A model generated the notes under the pieces. It saw only the letters and a program-made list of their open reading frames with translations. It did no database searches and was not told the DNA's origin. Position numbers and translations under genes: made by a program. Shown in pieces: positions 31,166 through 42,899 of a stretch of 64,000 nucleotides of DNA. Position 1 is the stretch's first letter, and every line of letters begins with the position of its first letter. The stretch is from Heterocephalus glaber (Eukaryota > Chordata > Mammalia > Rodentia > Bathyergidae): positions 5,036,423-5,100,422 of the forward strand of contig NW_004624781.1 of assembly GCF_000247695.1 (NCBI RefSeq), in the 5' to 3' direction.

Positions 31166-31515
31166 CGTATTATATGAAGTTTTTTATGGAATTTTTGGAA
31201 TGTGTATTTAAATTTTATTTTTTAAAATAACAAAACATTTATTGGTACATTTTAGATATACATAAAGATAACACTCATCATAGGGAATTTGCACCTGTAG
31301 ATGGTACATCCCACCTTTTCCCCCCCTTCTCCCCTCCCGTTAAACTCCCTCCCCTCCCTATTTTCAAAAGCTTTGCTTCCATTTTTTCCTTCTATTTTCA
31401 CTTTTTTCCTTGTCCCTTCCTTCCTTTCTCCCTCCCTCTTCCCTTGTTCCCCTCCCATTTGAATATTTTCTTCCCATTTCCCAATATCTATTAGAAATGT
31501 ATTATATGAAGCTTT
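31166..31515 (-). mobile_element. 5'-truncated L1: 3' UTR only, with target-site duplication
   Basis: GTATTATATGAAG flanks the insert (about 31167-31179 and 31499-31511). Reading minus, the insert has a G-rich polypurine tract (31319-31360), an AATAAA signal (31238-31243) and an A-rich end at the left. This is the layout of a mammalian L1 3' UTR. No ORF2 sequence is included, so the copy is about 0.3 kb and inert. Confidence 0.7.
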
Positions 31516-31611
31516 AAACACACAAAAATCATACGAACCCCCTTGTAGCTATCATCTAGCCTAATATATCTAAAATGTACTTATTTCTTTTTAAAAATAC
31601 TTTCATTTATT

Positions 31612-31738
31612 TATTTTTGTTCTTTTTGAGACAGGGCCTCTCTATGTAGTTCAGGGTGACCTCAAACTCAGGACAATCCTCCTGCTTCAGTCTCCTGAGT
31701 GCTGGGATTACAGGTGTGCGTCACCGGATCTGGCTAAA
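31612..31738 (-). repeat. B1 SINE
   Basis: TTTTTGAGACAGGGCCTC ... GTGCTGGGATTACAGGTGTG, B1 without duplication. Confidence 0.8.
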
Positions 31739-31739
31739 A

Positions 31740-32780
31740 TGTATTTATGTCTATGTGTTCGGGTGATGATGATAAAACTAATTTATTTGCAGGTAACTGA
31801 AGGTCAACTTAATGATGACTACTGATTATCCTGCCTTTAAATGTGGGTCACAGCGCTGCTTCAGACGCATGCACGCAACTCCAACGTGAACTGGTCTGTC
31901 TGTGTTCGTGGTGCTCTCTTCTGTACCTCCCTGGGACCTGCCCCTTCTACCTCCACTCCATTTCTATAGTTCAGGGACCTCAGCTGTTGTTGACCTGTGT
32001 AGCTAGAGTTTATGTGTTGAGATTTTACTCAGTTGCCCTCCCATGACTCCTCTGGAGTCCTCTCGTTCAAGCAGACAGTTAACTATCAACTATGAAAATG
32101 GGAAAACAGTATGAGGCAGAGCAGAAGACAGGAGCAGGCAAAGCTTTCTGGCTTTTGTTTTTCAAAAAGCCAAGGAGGTAGAGGGAAAATTAGAGGGTTT
32201 GCGAAGCAAAGAAGGTTATTTGCAGGTATAGACAGTGTTTAGGGGTAAAAATAGAGCATCTTGGATGGGAAGAAGAAGCGAGAGTCCCGAGGGTCCCAGA
32301 AAAGCAGGGAGCCTGCTTCTGCCTCCTGGGAGGTGCGCAGTCCCCAGGAGCCATGGCCGCTGTTGTCCAGGCTGGCGACTGCAGCAGACTCACAGAACCA
32401 GCCTGGATCCCGAAAGTAAAACAAAGATGCCAGCGCCGCTGGGCCACATGGACATGAGGCTGGGGCAGTGGTTGTATTAGTGGCACTGTGTGTCTGAGGG
32501 CTCTCGGCCACCTCAGCTCCCTCCTTCACTGACCTGGCACCGCCCCTGCTGGGGGAGGGGGAAGAACTCGGGTCAAGACTGCTGGACCAGGCGTCCTGGA
32601 GTCTGAGACAGGCAAGTCACTTGCCCAAGGTCACAGAGCTGCTATAAGTGGCCCCGTATTAGCATCCTGTGTTCACTTGATGACTGGGCAGGACTCTAGA
32701 AATTCTGTGCCTTCCTACCTCCATCTGCTCCCGGAGGAGCAAATGACATGCTATGCAGCCCCAGCTGGCTGAAAGAAAGG
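31740..32780. other. Intergenic with MIR fragment
   Basis: The segment 32600-32660 (GGCAAGTCACTTGCCCAAGG) resembles a MIR. A locally GC-rich part (32270-32560) has open frames on both strands up to 98 codons, with no domain. Confidence 0.5.
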
Positions 32781-32784
32781 ACCC

Positions 32785-33003
32785 TTTTTTTTCAGTTCCA
32801 GGGATTAAACCCAGTGCCTTCACACCAAGCTACATTTCCAGCCTTTTTTATCTTTTACTTTTCTTTTTGCTATTTTTTTTTTTCCTGGTTTTTTGAGACA
32901 AGTTCTTGGTATGTAGCCCAGGCTGGTCTCAAACTCTTGGTGATCCTCTGGCCTCAGCTTCCTGAGTGCTGGGATTACAGGTATGCACCACCACATCTAG
33001 CTT
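32785..33003 (-). repeat. ID half and B1 SINE
   Basis: Minus ID half 32786-32842. Minus B1 32885-33000. Confidence 0.76.
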
Positions 33004-33170
33004 CTTTTTGCTATTTTTTAAATGACACTCTTGCCCCACAGGTAGCAAGGTATATCAGGTAGACTATCAGGGGACCCCTCACCTGAGGCAGGTGGGGGAA
33101 GTGAAGGAACCCTGTAGGCCAACACTGCCCCAGGCCCCTGAGACTCCCTAGACTCACAGAGCCATGTGTC

Positions 33171-33650
33171 TTAGTCATTTTTCCCATGGCTGAGACACAG
33201 TACCAGACACCCACAGCTTCAAGGAGGAGAGTTTTAGTTTGTCTTTTTTTTTTTTTCTGTTCGGTATCAGGGATCAAACTCAGGACCTTGCACTTGCAAG
33301 GCAGGTGTGGTGCCACTAAGCTAAATCCTCAGTCCTAGGAGAGTTTTATTTTGGCTCATGGCTTCAGAGGTGTCAGTCCATGATGGGCTGGCTTCAGAAC
33401 AGAAACAGTGTGGCAGAGGGGCCTGCCAAATGAAAGCTTCTCACATCTTGGAAACCAGGAAGCAGGGAGACTAGAAAGGAGCTGGGAGGAGATACACCCT
33501 TCCAGGCCACGCCCCTAGTGACCCATCTCCAACCAGGACCCACCTCCTAACAGCAAGTCAGCTGTAGCACCCCCGTGGTCCAGTCACTTTCCAAAAGCCG
33601 CATCTCTGAAGACTCGAGGCTCTTGGGGAACACTAGATCTAAACCATGAC
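33171..33650 (+). repeat. Medium-length interspersed repeat, copy B, carrying an ID
   Basis: Same block order as at 26.9 kb (CATGGCTGAGACAC, GTTTTATTTTGGCTCATGGC, TTCAGAGGTGTCAGTCCATG). A minus ID (33241-33336) is inserted, with AGGAGAGTTTTAGTTT and AGGAGAGTTTTATTTT either side. Confidence 0.75.
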
Positions 33651-33654
33651 CCAA

Positions 33655-33785
33655 GTGACAGTGCCAGGCTTTGGGCTCCTTGTCTGTAAAATGGACACAC
33701 AATGCCTACCACCTCACAGGGTTCCTGGTGAGCCTGAGATGTGACGATGGTGTTCAAGTAAAGCATACTGCACACATAGCCTGCT
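33655..33785 (+). repeat. MIR fragment
   Basis: CTTGTCTGTAAAATGGACAC and CTCACAGGGTTCCTGGTGAG are MIR hallmarks. Confidence 0.6.
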
Positions 33786-34084
33786 GTGGGAATAACGTGA
33801 GGAAGAAGCACTTTAACAGCGAGCACTGTGACCACAGCCCCGGGCCCTGCTGACCTCTGAGGGTAGCCACTTCCTGGTGTCTCAGCCTGAGCACAGTTTG
33901 CTCCCCTTCCCTGGAATATCTTGACCCACCCTCCACTCCCCTGCACTGTTCCTTTGCAAACCTAGCCAAATAGCCTCCCTGGAAGATACTCCTGGGACAT
34001 GCCTCACCTAAGTGTCTGGGGGCATGCCCCCTCTCTGGGCCATCTTGATGTGCACTGTTCCTTTTTGCTAAAGTTTTGTTTTGT

Positions 34085-34302
34085 TTTGGGCAGTGCTGGG
34101 GATGGAATGGAACCCACAGTCCTGCACAACAGGCAAACACTCCACCTCCAAGGTCCATCCCAGCCCTTCGTGGCTTCTTTCTTTTTTTCAGAGGAAGAGA
34201 GTTTGAGACAGGGCCTCACTATGTAGCCCAGGCTGGCCTTCAACTCGCAGTGCCTCTGCCTCCCAACTGCTGGGATCATAGGGGTGCACCACTACAACCA
34301 GC
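34085..34302 (-). repeat. ID and B1 SINEs
   Basis: Minus ID 34088-34168. Minus B1 34190-34300. Confidence 0.75.
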
Positions 34303-34386
34303 CCAGCACACCTCGTTTAGCACAGATAATTCCCCATTTTCCAGGCCATCAGCCAATTGCTCTTCCCTTACAGCTTCCCCTAGTTA

Positions 34387-34800
34387 AACTAGTAATTTTT
34401 TTTTCTTCAGTACCAGGGATTGAACTTGGGACCTTGCGCTTGTGAGGCAGGCGGTGGAACCATTGAGCTAAATCCCAGGCCCAAACTAGCAACTTCTTAG
34501 CCAGGTATAGTGGCCCATGCCAGTAATCCTAGCATTCTGGGAGGCAGAGGCGGAGGATCTCAAGTTCAACCCCGGACTGGGCAACTTAGTGACTTAGCAA
34601 GACCCTGTCTCAAAATAAAAAAATAAGGGCTGGGGATTTAGCTCAGTGACTCTGTGCCTGCCTGGCAAGTGCAAGGTCCTGAGTTTGATCTCCAGTACTG
34701 AACAAATAAATAAATAAATAAATAAATAAATTTTTTAAAAAGGGTCGAGGATATAGTTCAGTGTGAAGGCCCTGGGTCCTCAATCCCTAGGACCAAAACA
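34387..34800. repeat. ID (minus), then B1-dID (plus) split by an ID
   Basis: Minus ID (about 34400-34481) with AAACTAGTAA/AAACTAGCAA duplication. B1-dID 34497-34627 continues at 34741-34793. A plus ID (34628-34699) with (AAAT)n tail lies between. Confidence 0.78.
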
Positions 34801-35104
34801 AACAAAACTAGCAACTCCTCCGGGTGGTGGCTGGGTGCTCCAAGATTTATAATGGGATTATGGCCCGACAAACCCATAGTAAATTGAAAATATTGTAGAC
34901 TGCAGATACATTGAATACACCTAGCCTAACACCCAAACACAGACACTACATTGTAGAGTATGTTTCTCCTTGTGGTGGAAACTTGAATTCCAACCACAAG
35001 ACAGGGTCATACCACAAATGAAGAATCTGGGAAACATCAAAAGGCAAAATTCCACATATGGCCTGTGTTCCATATGTATCACTTCTCTGTTTCCACTTAC
35101 GATT

Positions 35105-35109
35105 TTTTC

Positions 35110-35141
<32 letters not shown>

Positions 35142-35235
35142 GAGACAGGATCTTGTGAAGTTGCCAACCTGCCCATTCTGGGCTCGAACTTGTGATCCTC
35201 CTGCCTCAGCCTTTCAGAGCACTGGCATTACTGCA
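35105..35235 (-). repeat. B1 SINE with (TTTTC)n
   Basis: TTTTC repeat, poly(T), then B1 to AGCACTGGCATTA. Confidence 0.75.
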
Positions 35236-35239
35236 TAGT

Positions 35240-36136
35240 CTTAATGTTACCATGACTCAGAGCTGAGGGGTGCTCTGTGTTCCATTCATTATCGGAATTA
35301 GGGCCACACCTTTAAAAACATACCAAGGACCAGTTTTCGGGGCCTGCTGGCAGCAGCTATAGGATGGCCAAGATCATCTGGACCCCTGGTTGCAGACAGC
35401 ACCGCCCTCATTGCTCCCAGTCCCCATCTTAGCCCTGGCTCACACCCAAATCTGCAGATTTGCCCTGTGTGCTCCCTTCCTCCTTCAGCCGGTAACGAGA
35501 CGTTAATGAGCTATGAAGCCAACCAAACCCTAAGCCAATGCCCTCCAGGTCCTGAGATCTTCCAGCTTCAGACACTTCAGTCTTATTCACAGTAAGTACT
35601 CCAGCACTAAATTAAAACATATCCTGCTGCCCCTGATGCCAAGCAGCTGGAACATTAAAATTACAGATCGCCACTGAGGCTGAAGTGGTTTGTCTCTTTG
35701 CTAGACACCCTCGGGAGCTGTTCATCTCCCTGCCAGAGATGACGCTGATAAGCGATGCCGGTTTTGTCTTAGGCAGTGAGGTCACATATAAAGTTCTAGA
35801 TGGCTGAGCTCAGGAGACAGCTGTTGTTTTTCACCTCAGTGAGTGGATTCTTAGCACAAGTAATGTATTATTTTCCTAAGGAAAAAATGGACATAGAGAT
35901 GCAGGCTTTTTTTGGTCTGGCTCCCAAACCTCCTTATTTCTTATTTTATAGAAGAAAGCGTGACTACATCCAGAGCTGGAGATTTGAGCAAGCTGAGCCA
36001 ATAGCCTTCCTCCCTGGGAATATGGACTCAGGACTGAGAGATTTGCTTCACTTTGACTGGTTTCCATTAGAAACTCAGGATCTGGGAGCACTCATTGCTA
36101 CCACATGGTCTGGGGAGCAAAAAAAGTCAGAATTAT
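35240..36136. other. Unassigned sequence with a 129-codon open frame
   Basis: The plus frame 35800-36189 starts with a true ATG and runs into the B1-dID that follows. It has no recognisable domain, no CpG island and no visible splice context, and is probably chance or an old repeat. Confidence 0.4.
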
Positions 36137-36520
36137 TCCAGCATCGTGATGCATCCCTGTTACACAATTTTAGCACTTTGGGAGGCTGAGGCAGGAGGAT
36201 CACAGGTTAGAGCCCAGCCTGGGGAACTTATTGACTTGAATAAGACCTTGTCTCAAAATTTTAAAAAGGGGATTGCGGATGTAGCTTAATAAGAAGGCCC
36301 TGAGTTCAATATCCAGTACTAAAGAAAGAAGGAAATAATAGAAAGCGGGAAGGAAGGGGGGAAGGAAAAAAGGGGAGAAGGAAGAAGGAAGGAGAAAGAA
36401 AGGAAGTCAGCTAACCAGAATGCAGTCAGAAAAAGAGAAATAGGAGGTAGGGGTATAGCTCAGTAGTAGAGCTTGTATTTGGCATGCACAAGGCCAGGAG
36501 TTTAATCACCAATGCCAAAA
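36137..36520 (+). repeat. B1-dID, purine repeat, ID
   Basis: B1-dID 36137-36321, GAAGGA-type purine tract 36322-36405, ID 36445-36516. Confidence 0.75.
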
Positions 36521-36562
36521 AAAGGATGACAAAGGAGTACTCATTACATTCATTCACTTATT

Positions 36563-36710
36563 TATGTGGTTTTTTGAGGCAGGGTCATGCCATATATTGC
36601 AGACTGGCTTAAACTGGCTATGTAGACCAGACTGGACTTGAACTTGAGATCCACCTGCTTCAGCTTCCTGAATGCTGGGATTACAGGCATATGCTACCAT
36701 AGCCAGTCCT
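36563..36710 (-). repeat. B1 SINE with internal duplication
   Basis: TTTTTTGAGGCAGGGTC...; two GACTGG(A/C)TT-type blocks. Confidence 0.78.
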
Positions 36711-36978
36711 ATCTTTATTTTAAATATAATATATGTAAACTTAGATTTAATATATTTAAATTTAGAGTTCATGACTGGCAAAATTCCTGTCAGTTTCACC
36801 ATCTGGTTTCAGAAACTGGTACACAATGCCTCCAGCATGGTGTGGATGGACTGAAATGGATGTAGGCTGGGAATTTCAAATGCGGGGTTAACAGTGGAGT
36901 TCACATAGAGGAAACACAATCTTACCTAACCTTTCCTCACCAGTTCTTGATGCAGGAATTCTTTTGTTCTTTCTCTTA

Positions 36979-37039
36979 CCTCAGAACCATCACACACACA
37001 CACAACACACACACACACACACACACATACACACACACC
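36979..37039. repeat. (CA)n microsatellite
   Basis: Interrupted CA repeat of about 28 units. Confidence 0.9.
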
Positions 37040-38600
37040 CACAGCTGTGCCAAGCTTTTGTCTTCTTGCAGAGGAAGCGATGAGCATGTCCTCCTGGACT
37101 CCACCCTCGCCCTGCTGGGCTCCTGCCCTCAGGTCTCTGCCCCAGGACAGCAGACCCCTAATTGCAGTCAGTCTTCCCAAGCTGGATTCATTCTCTTCTG
37201 CCTGAACTTGCTCCTCCTCGCCCTTCTCCACCTATTTTTCACCCTCAACCACAAAGAACTATTTGTTCCCAATCTCACTTAATGCAGCATCCTCATCGCT
37301 GTTTACCATGTTGAACTCCGAGGGGCAGGGGCTCTCAACCTTGGTGCCATCCAAACGTACCCATGCCTGGGGGCCACAGGCGGGCGGCAACTCAGACTTC
37401 CTTGGTCAGAGCTGGGCCCTGGCCCTTGGGTGAAAGGAAGTCAGGAAAGTTCCCAGGGTACTCTAAGGTACAGCCAAGGCACAAATCACTGAGCTGCTCC
37501 CACCTGGCATTCATTTCTAACTGGCTGCCAGGACCAGGACGTCCCCCAAGCCCTCTACCATCCCGACCCCTCACGCCTTCTCCTGCTACAGGGGCTTCTT
37601 GCTGGGTCTTCCCATGGTCTCTCCTCTGCATTGCATCTGCTTCTAGCTGCCAAAGCGATCTTTCCAAAATGCAGGCCTGGCCATGTCCCACACCCACTGA
37701 AACCCGTCGCAGTGGCAGGCGTGTGCTCCACAGTAGTATGTGGATCCAAGAAAGTACCTTTCTAAACCAAGGTCAACCGACTTCCAACATCCATTCTCCA
37801 GGAGCAGGGCTTGTTACTGAGTTTTTCTTCCTAGAACTGTACAGGAATCTTCAATGGCTAAGAGACTAGAAAGGCCCAGGGAGGTCTCTCTGGGTCCTTC
37901 CGACTGAAGCAAGACACACGCCTCCCCCTGCCACAGTACCCGAGGTCAGATCCTCTGGGCCTGCCACCGATTCCCCTCAGTCTGGGCCTTGCGTGCCAAC
38001 AGATGCCCAGGATCCACCGAGGCTCCCAGGCCCTACTTCCTGCCCTGGGGAGCTGACTCTGCCTCTTCTACACTGGGGGCGTCCTTCTCTTGGGAACCAG
38101 TACTGGGCCTCAGCTCCAGGTCCATGGCCAGGTCTGGCCTGGCCATGTCACATTGCTGGGCTGGCCTCTCCTGCCTGGATACAACCAGGTGGCCCTGACT
38201 AGGCTATTTCCAGGTTCCGTGGTCCCACCCATTCTTCCCAACTCTTTCCTGCTTCTCTCAACCCCATCCAGTTACAAAATAATAGAAGGCAGGTGTGGTG
38301 CAGTCAATGATTAAACAGCCTTTGTGTTCACTGGTCACACGCTGGAAAGTTCCAGCCTCAACCCAAGGCTGGATGGAGCTTCTCTAGTCTACCAGGTTGT
38401 CACTCAGCATCACTATCCCCAGGTACACAAGTGACATACTGAGCATTTATGAATATAACACAGGTCCCCAAACACACCCTCTGTGGCCTCTACAGCTTTG
38501 CTCCTGATGACTTCCCTCCAATACCTTTCCCATGTCTTCTACACCCAGTGAGCTCTTATTTTTCATTTGATACCCACTTAAAAATCACTGGGTGTGAAAA
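37040..38600. other. GC-richer intergenic stretch with L2 fragment
   Basis: Open frames up to 168 codons exist on both strands but show no domain. The part 37590-37730 (CCAAAGCGATCTTTCCAAAATGC) resembles L2. No splice-compatible exon chain was seen. Confidence 0.5.
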
Positions 38601-38604
38601 AAAA

Positions 38605-38860
38605 ATCACTGGGTGTGGTGGAACATGCCTGTAAATCCAGCACTCTGGGAGGCTGAGGCGGGAGGGTTGCAAGTTTGAGTCCAGTCTGGGCAACTTAACA
38701 ACTTAGTGAGACCCTGTCTCAAAAATAAAAAGGGCTGTGGATATATCTCAGCACAAGGGCCCTAGTTTCAATCCCCATGCCCCAACAAAAATTTTTTAAA
38801 AGGGGGTGAGGATGTAGCTCAGTGCAAATGCCCTGAGTTAAATCCACAGTTCCATAAGAC
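38605..38860 (+). repeat. B1-dID with two ID halves
   Basis: B1 part 38610-38720, ID halves 38730-38782 and 38800-38855. Confidence 0.77.
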
Positions 38861-38942
38861 AAAAAACCCCTTCCAAAATCATCTCCCCAAACACTTGATT
38901 CATCTCTCCATTTTAACACTATGAGTTTTAGTTTTGGGGGAG

Positions 38943-39330
38943 GGTTGTTTGTTTTGAGACAGAGTCTCATTATGTAGTTCAGGCTGACCTTGAATTCACT
39001 ATTAGCCCAGGGTGGCCTTGAACTCACAGTGACTCTCCTGCCTTGGCCTCCCGGAGTACTGGGATTACAGGTGAGCACTACCACAACCAGTTTATCATCA
39101 ATTTCATAGATGTTGTTTCATCTCTTCCCCACCTTGCACACAACCTGCCTAGTGAACTTGTGGATTTATCATATGTAGGAATTGTGGCTTTTATTTTTAA
39201 TTAAAATTTTTTTTTTTTAATTTTGAGACAGGTGTAGTTCAGGCTGGCCTCAGACACATGATCCACCTTCCTCAGCTTCCCAAATGCTGGGGTTATTGAT
39301 GTGTACCACTAGCCCCAGCAGAATTGTGCT
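38943..39330 (-). repeat. Two B1 SINEs
   Basis: B1 with duplication 38955-39092; shorter B1 fragment 39218-39325. Confidence 0.75.
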
Positions 39331-39484
39331 TTTAAAATCTTTGTCTCTTCAGCACCATGATAAGTCAGGCATTCACTAGATGTATTTCTAGAATTCTAGA
39401 CCCTAAGGGACCTTGAAAGTCATCTAACCTAGGTGTTTTCCAACTGTTAGTTCTGCAATGACTGTATGTACCCTCCCCACCTCC

Positions 39485-39662
39485 TGCCACTGGGTACTGG
39501 GGATGGAACACAGAGCCCTCGCACTGAGCTACAACCCCAGCCATTCATTCACTCATTCATTCATTCAGATACAGGGTATCACTAAATTGCCCAGGCTGGG
39601 CTCAAACTTGCAATCCTCCTGCCTCAGCCACCCAGAGTACTACGATTACAAGTGTGTATGTG
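39485..39662 (-). repeat. B1-dID SINE
   Basis: Minus ID half (39488-39542), ATTC repeat, minus B1 part (39567-39660). Confidence 0.75.
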
Positions 39663-40242
39663 ATACCACATCACTTTGCAATCCCTTTCTCCAAAGACAT
39701 CTTCCATGACAACCTGACAGTTAAACCGGTGAGAGCGGAGATTCCAGTTAAAACAGGGAGGTGTGGTCTCAGAGAATGCCCTGGGCCCACCTCCCAGGTC
39801 AAAGTCAAAACCCAGAGCTCCAGCACCATGCCTTCATTTTACAGGTCTAGGGACAATTCTATACCACAGAAGTCTGCTCCACACTATGCCTTCAGAGAGC
39901 CGTTGCTCTATTCTCTCCAATGCTACATCCTCACGGGTGCAGAAAAAGAACCAAGAGCCCGAGTTTAAAGCCTTTGTCGGGTAAATAGTTTCCTTTGCTC
40001 ATGAATTGTACACCCGTTACAGATTCCTCCAGGAACATGTTTACAGGCAAGTTATAACTGTCCCAGGGTTGCAGAAACACGTATGGCAATTATCTGGGTT
40101 GTTTTTTGTTTTTTTTTTGCTTTAAAAAATTTTCCCTTATAATATTGCATGGGTGTTTGTGAAACTAAACTGCTTGAGTCAATGCCATATATCTGTGCCT
40201 GAGTGAGCAGTTCCGACCTGCAAAAATACTTTATTTATTTGT

Positions 40243-41048
40243 TTGTTTGGGGCTGGGATTGGGACCAAAGGCCTCAACATGCTAAGTACATCCTCTGCCA
40301 CTGCACTACATTCTGCAATTTTATTTTCTTTTCCCAGTACCAGGGATTGAACTCCAGGGCCCTCTACTACTGAGCTACAACTCCAGGCCTTTTTACTTTT
40401 TTTAATTTTGAGACAAGGCCTCACTAAGCTCCCCAGGCTGACCTTGATCTTGTGATCCTCCTGCCTCAGTTTCCCAAGTAGCTGGTATTAGAGGTGTGGA
40501 TGTCACCTTGCACAGTGGTTTTTATTGTTGTTGTTGTTATTGTTGTTGTTGTTTTGGTACCGGGGATCGAACTCCGGTCCTTGTGCTTTTGTTATTGTTT
40601 TTGAAGGATATCGGGAAACTGCTCAAGTCCTTTCCTTCCTTTAAAAGTGACAATACATAGGCCGGGAATTTAGCTTAGTGGTTCTGCCACCTGCCTCGAA
40701 AGCACAAGGTCCTGAGTTCAATCAGTACGAGGAAAAAAAAAAAAAAAAGTGACATACAGCCAGGTGTGGTGGTGCAGGTCTGTAATCCCAGCACTCTGGG
40801 AGGCTGAAGCAGGATGGCCATAACAAGTTCGACCCCAACCTGGGCAACTTAGTGATTTAGCAAGACCCTATCCCAAAATTTTAAAAATTTGTTTAAAAAG
40901 CTGGGGCGGCCTGGGGATGTAGCTCAGCAGTATAACGCCTGCCTGCCAAGCATGACACCCTGAGTTCAATTCCCAGTACCAAAAATAAGATAAAATAGCT
41001 GGGGATGTAGCTCAGTGGGAAAGTCCTGGGTTCAGGCCTAAATATGGA
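40243..41048. repeat. SINE cluster: IDs and B1s on both strands
   Basis: Minus ID 40245-40316, minus ID half 40334-40388, minus B1 40395-40500, 5'-truncated minus ID 40555-40590, plus ID 40662-40720 with (A)16 tail, plus B1 40756-40880, plus ID 40907-40980, plus ID half 41000-41040. Confidence 0.75.
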
Positions 41049-41254
41049 AAAGGAAAGTGTCGGAACATTGAGATGCAATTTGCTTTAAGGGGAAGGCATT
41101 GTTCCCACCATCAGGTCCTAAGAAGCAAATGACAAGGAAAGAAAGCCATAAGGAGTTCCAGGGTCAGATGCTGAGGAGTAAATGCACATCCAAGTTCCTT
41201 GCCCCACCTCACTCTGAGCCTAGGCTTCTGCTCCTGAGCTGCTCTCAACGCCTG

Positions 41255-41890
41255 GGCTCAGTCCAGGCTGGCCTTGGACTCACTATATAGCCCAGGTTGG
41301 CCTCGAACTCACAGCAGTCCTCCTGCCTCAGCCTCCTGAGTGCTGGGATTACAGGCACAGGCCTCCACACCCTACTCTTGCATGGACTCTTGTTGTTGTC
41401 TCCTAAAACATTTCGCTGCCTTCAAGTTTTTCTTCCATTTTTCCCTTCCCTTCCTCCCTTCCCCTCCTTCTCTCCCTTCTTGCTTCCCTCCCTTCCTTCC
41501 TTGTACTAGGGATTGAATCCATGGCCTTTGCACTGAGCTGCATCCCAGCCCTCTTCCATTTTAAGACACGGTCTCACTAAGTCACCGAGTTGCCCAGGCT
41601 GAGCTCAAACCTTCAATTCTCCTGCCTCAGCCTCTCAGACTGCTGGGATTACAGGTGTGCATCACCATGCCCAACTTGCAGTTTTCTTTTTTTTTTTGGT
41701 ACTGGGGATCGAACTTGGGACCTTGTGCTTGCAAGGCAGGCACCAGAACCACTGAGCTAAATCCCCAGCCCATGCAGTTTTCTTATAAGTACAATTTTAA
41801 AACTAATCTTCCTGGACTGGGGATGTAGCTCAGTGGCGCTGCACCTGCCTTGCAAGTGCAAGGTCCTGAGTTCAATCCCCAGTACTGGAA
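41255..41890. repeat. SINE cluster: B1, ID, B1, two young IDs
   Basis: Minus B1 41255-41375; pyrimidine repeat 41430-41500; minus ID half 41505-41555; minus B1 41560-41680; young minus ID 41694-41772; young plus ID 41815-41887. The last two IDs are inverted and 40 bp apart, so a transcript across them could form a hairpin. Confidence 0.78.
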
Positions 41891-41984
41891 AAAAAATAAA
41901 ATAACATTAATCTTCCTTTCTACCTATCTTAATTTCTTCTATACTACCTCAGTTACATGGATGTGTTCACTTTGTGAAAATTTT

Positions 41985-42108
41985 TTTTGAGGGGGAACCA
42001 CCTTGAACTTACTATGTAGCCCAGGGTGGCCTCAAACTCACAGCGATCCTCCTGTCTCAGCCTCCTGAGTGCTGGGAATACAGGTGTGTGCCACTATGTG
42101 CGGCTTCC
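41985..42108 (-). repeat. B1 SINE fragment
   Basis: TTGAACTTACTATGTAGCCC ... GCCACTATGTGCGGC. Confidence 0.72.
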
Positions 42109-42224
42109 CTTTTCGAGAATTAATCAAGCCGAAGACTGTGGTTTTTGTACTTTCCTGTCTGTATGTTATACTTAAATAAAAGTTAAAAAAAAAAAGAGCA
42201 TTGTATCTGTGATCACATTACATT

Positions 42225-42432
42225 CTATTCAAAAGTCCTTTGGACTGTCCCACTCCTTAGAGGACCAAATCCATACTCCGAGGCCGAGCAGGAAAGGCCG
42301 TTCTCACCTGGCGGCCTGGCCAGCCTCCTCCCTCCTCTCTTCTATCCTGAGCAAGCTGAACTCCATGCTTCCTTCTTTCTGGAATATCATCTCCTACTTC
42401 TCTTGCTGGCTAAAGACTGCTGAGGTTGTAAA
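42225..42432 (+). repeat. L2 fragment
   Basis: CTGGCCAGCCTCCTCCCTCC and CTTTCTGGAATATCATCTCC follow the L2 pattern. Confidence 0.5.
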
Positions 42433-42449
42433 ACCTGTTTAAAGTTGTG

Positions 42450-42640
42450 TCCTCACCAGGTGAGGTGGCACATCCCTACTCCTAGCTACTCATTCAGGAG
42501 GCTGAGACAGGAGTATCCATGTTAGAACCCAGTCTGGGTAACTTACCAAGAACCTGTCTCAAAATAAAAAATAAAAGGGCTGGGGATGTAGCTCAGCGTG
42601 AAGGCCCTGGGTACCAAACCAAACGAAACCAAAAGAAAAA
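42450..42640 (+). repeat. B1-dID SINE
   Basis: B1 part 42455-42565, ID half 42575-42612, ACCAAA tail. Confidence 0.76.
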
Positions 42641-42772
42641 CCACAACTATGAAGTAGATAGCTTGGATCATTGCCGAGAAGTATTATAGATGTCTGGCAA
42701 TGACTTCCACCCACCAAGCCCAAGTACCAGATCACAGGTTGCCATTATTTCTCCCAAGAAGTTCCTACACTC

Positions 42773-42898
42773 CAGGAATGGTGGTGAACACTTATAATCC
42801 CAGCACTCAGGAGGCTGAGGCAGGAGGATCATTATGAGTTCAAGGCCAGCCTGGATTATATAGGGAGACCCTATACCCCCCCCCAACCCCGCCCAAAA
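42773..42898 (+). repeat. B1 SINE
   Basis: GGAATGGTGGTGAACACTTA...CAAGGCCAGCCTGGATTATA; C-rich tail. Confidence 0.78.
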
Positions 42899-42899
42899 A

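Noticed and set aside
37363..37869. 168-codon frame
   Set aside because: It crosses an L2-like fragment and has no domain. A second long frame overlaps on the minus strand.
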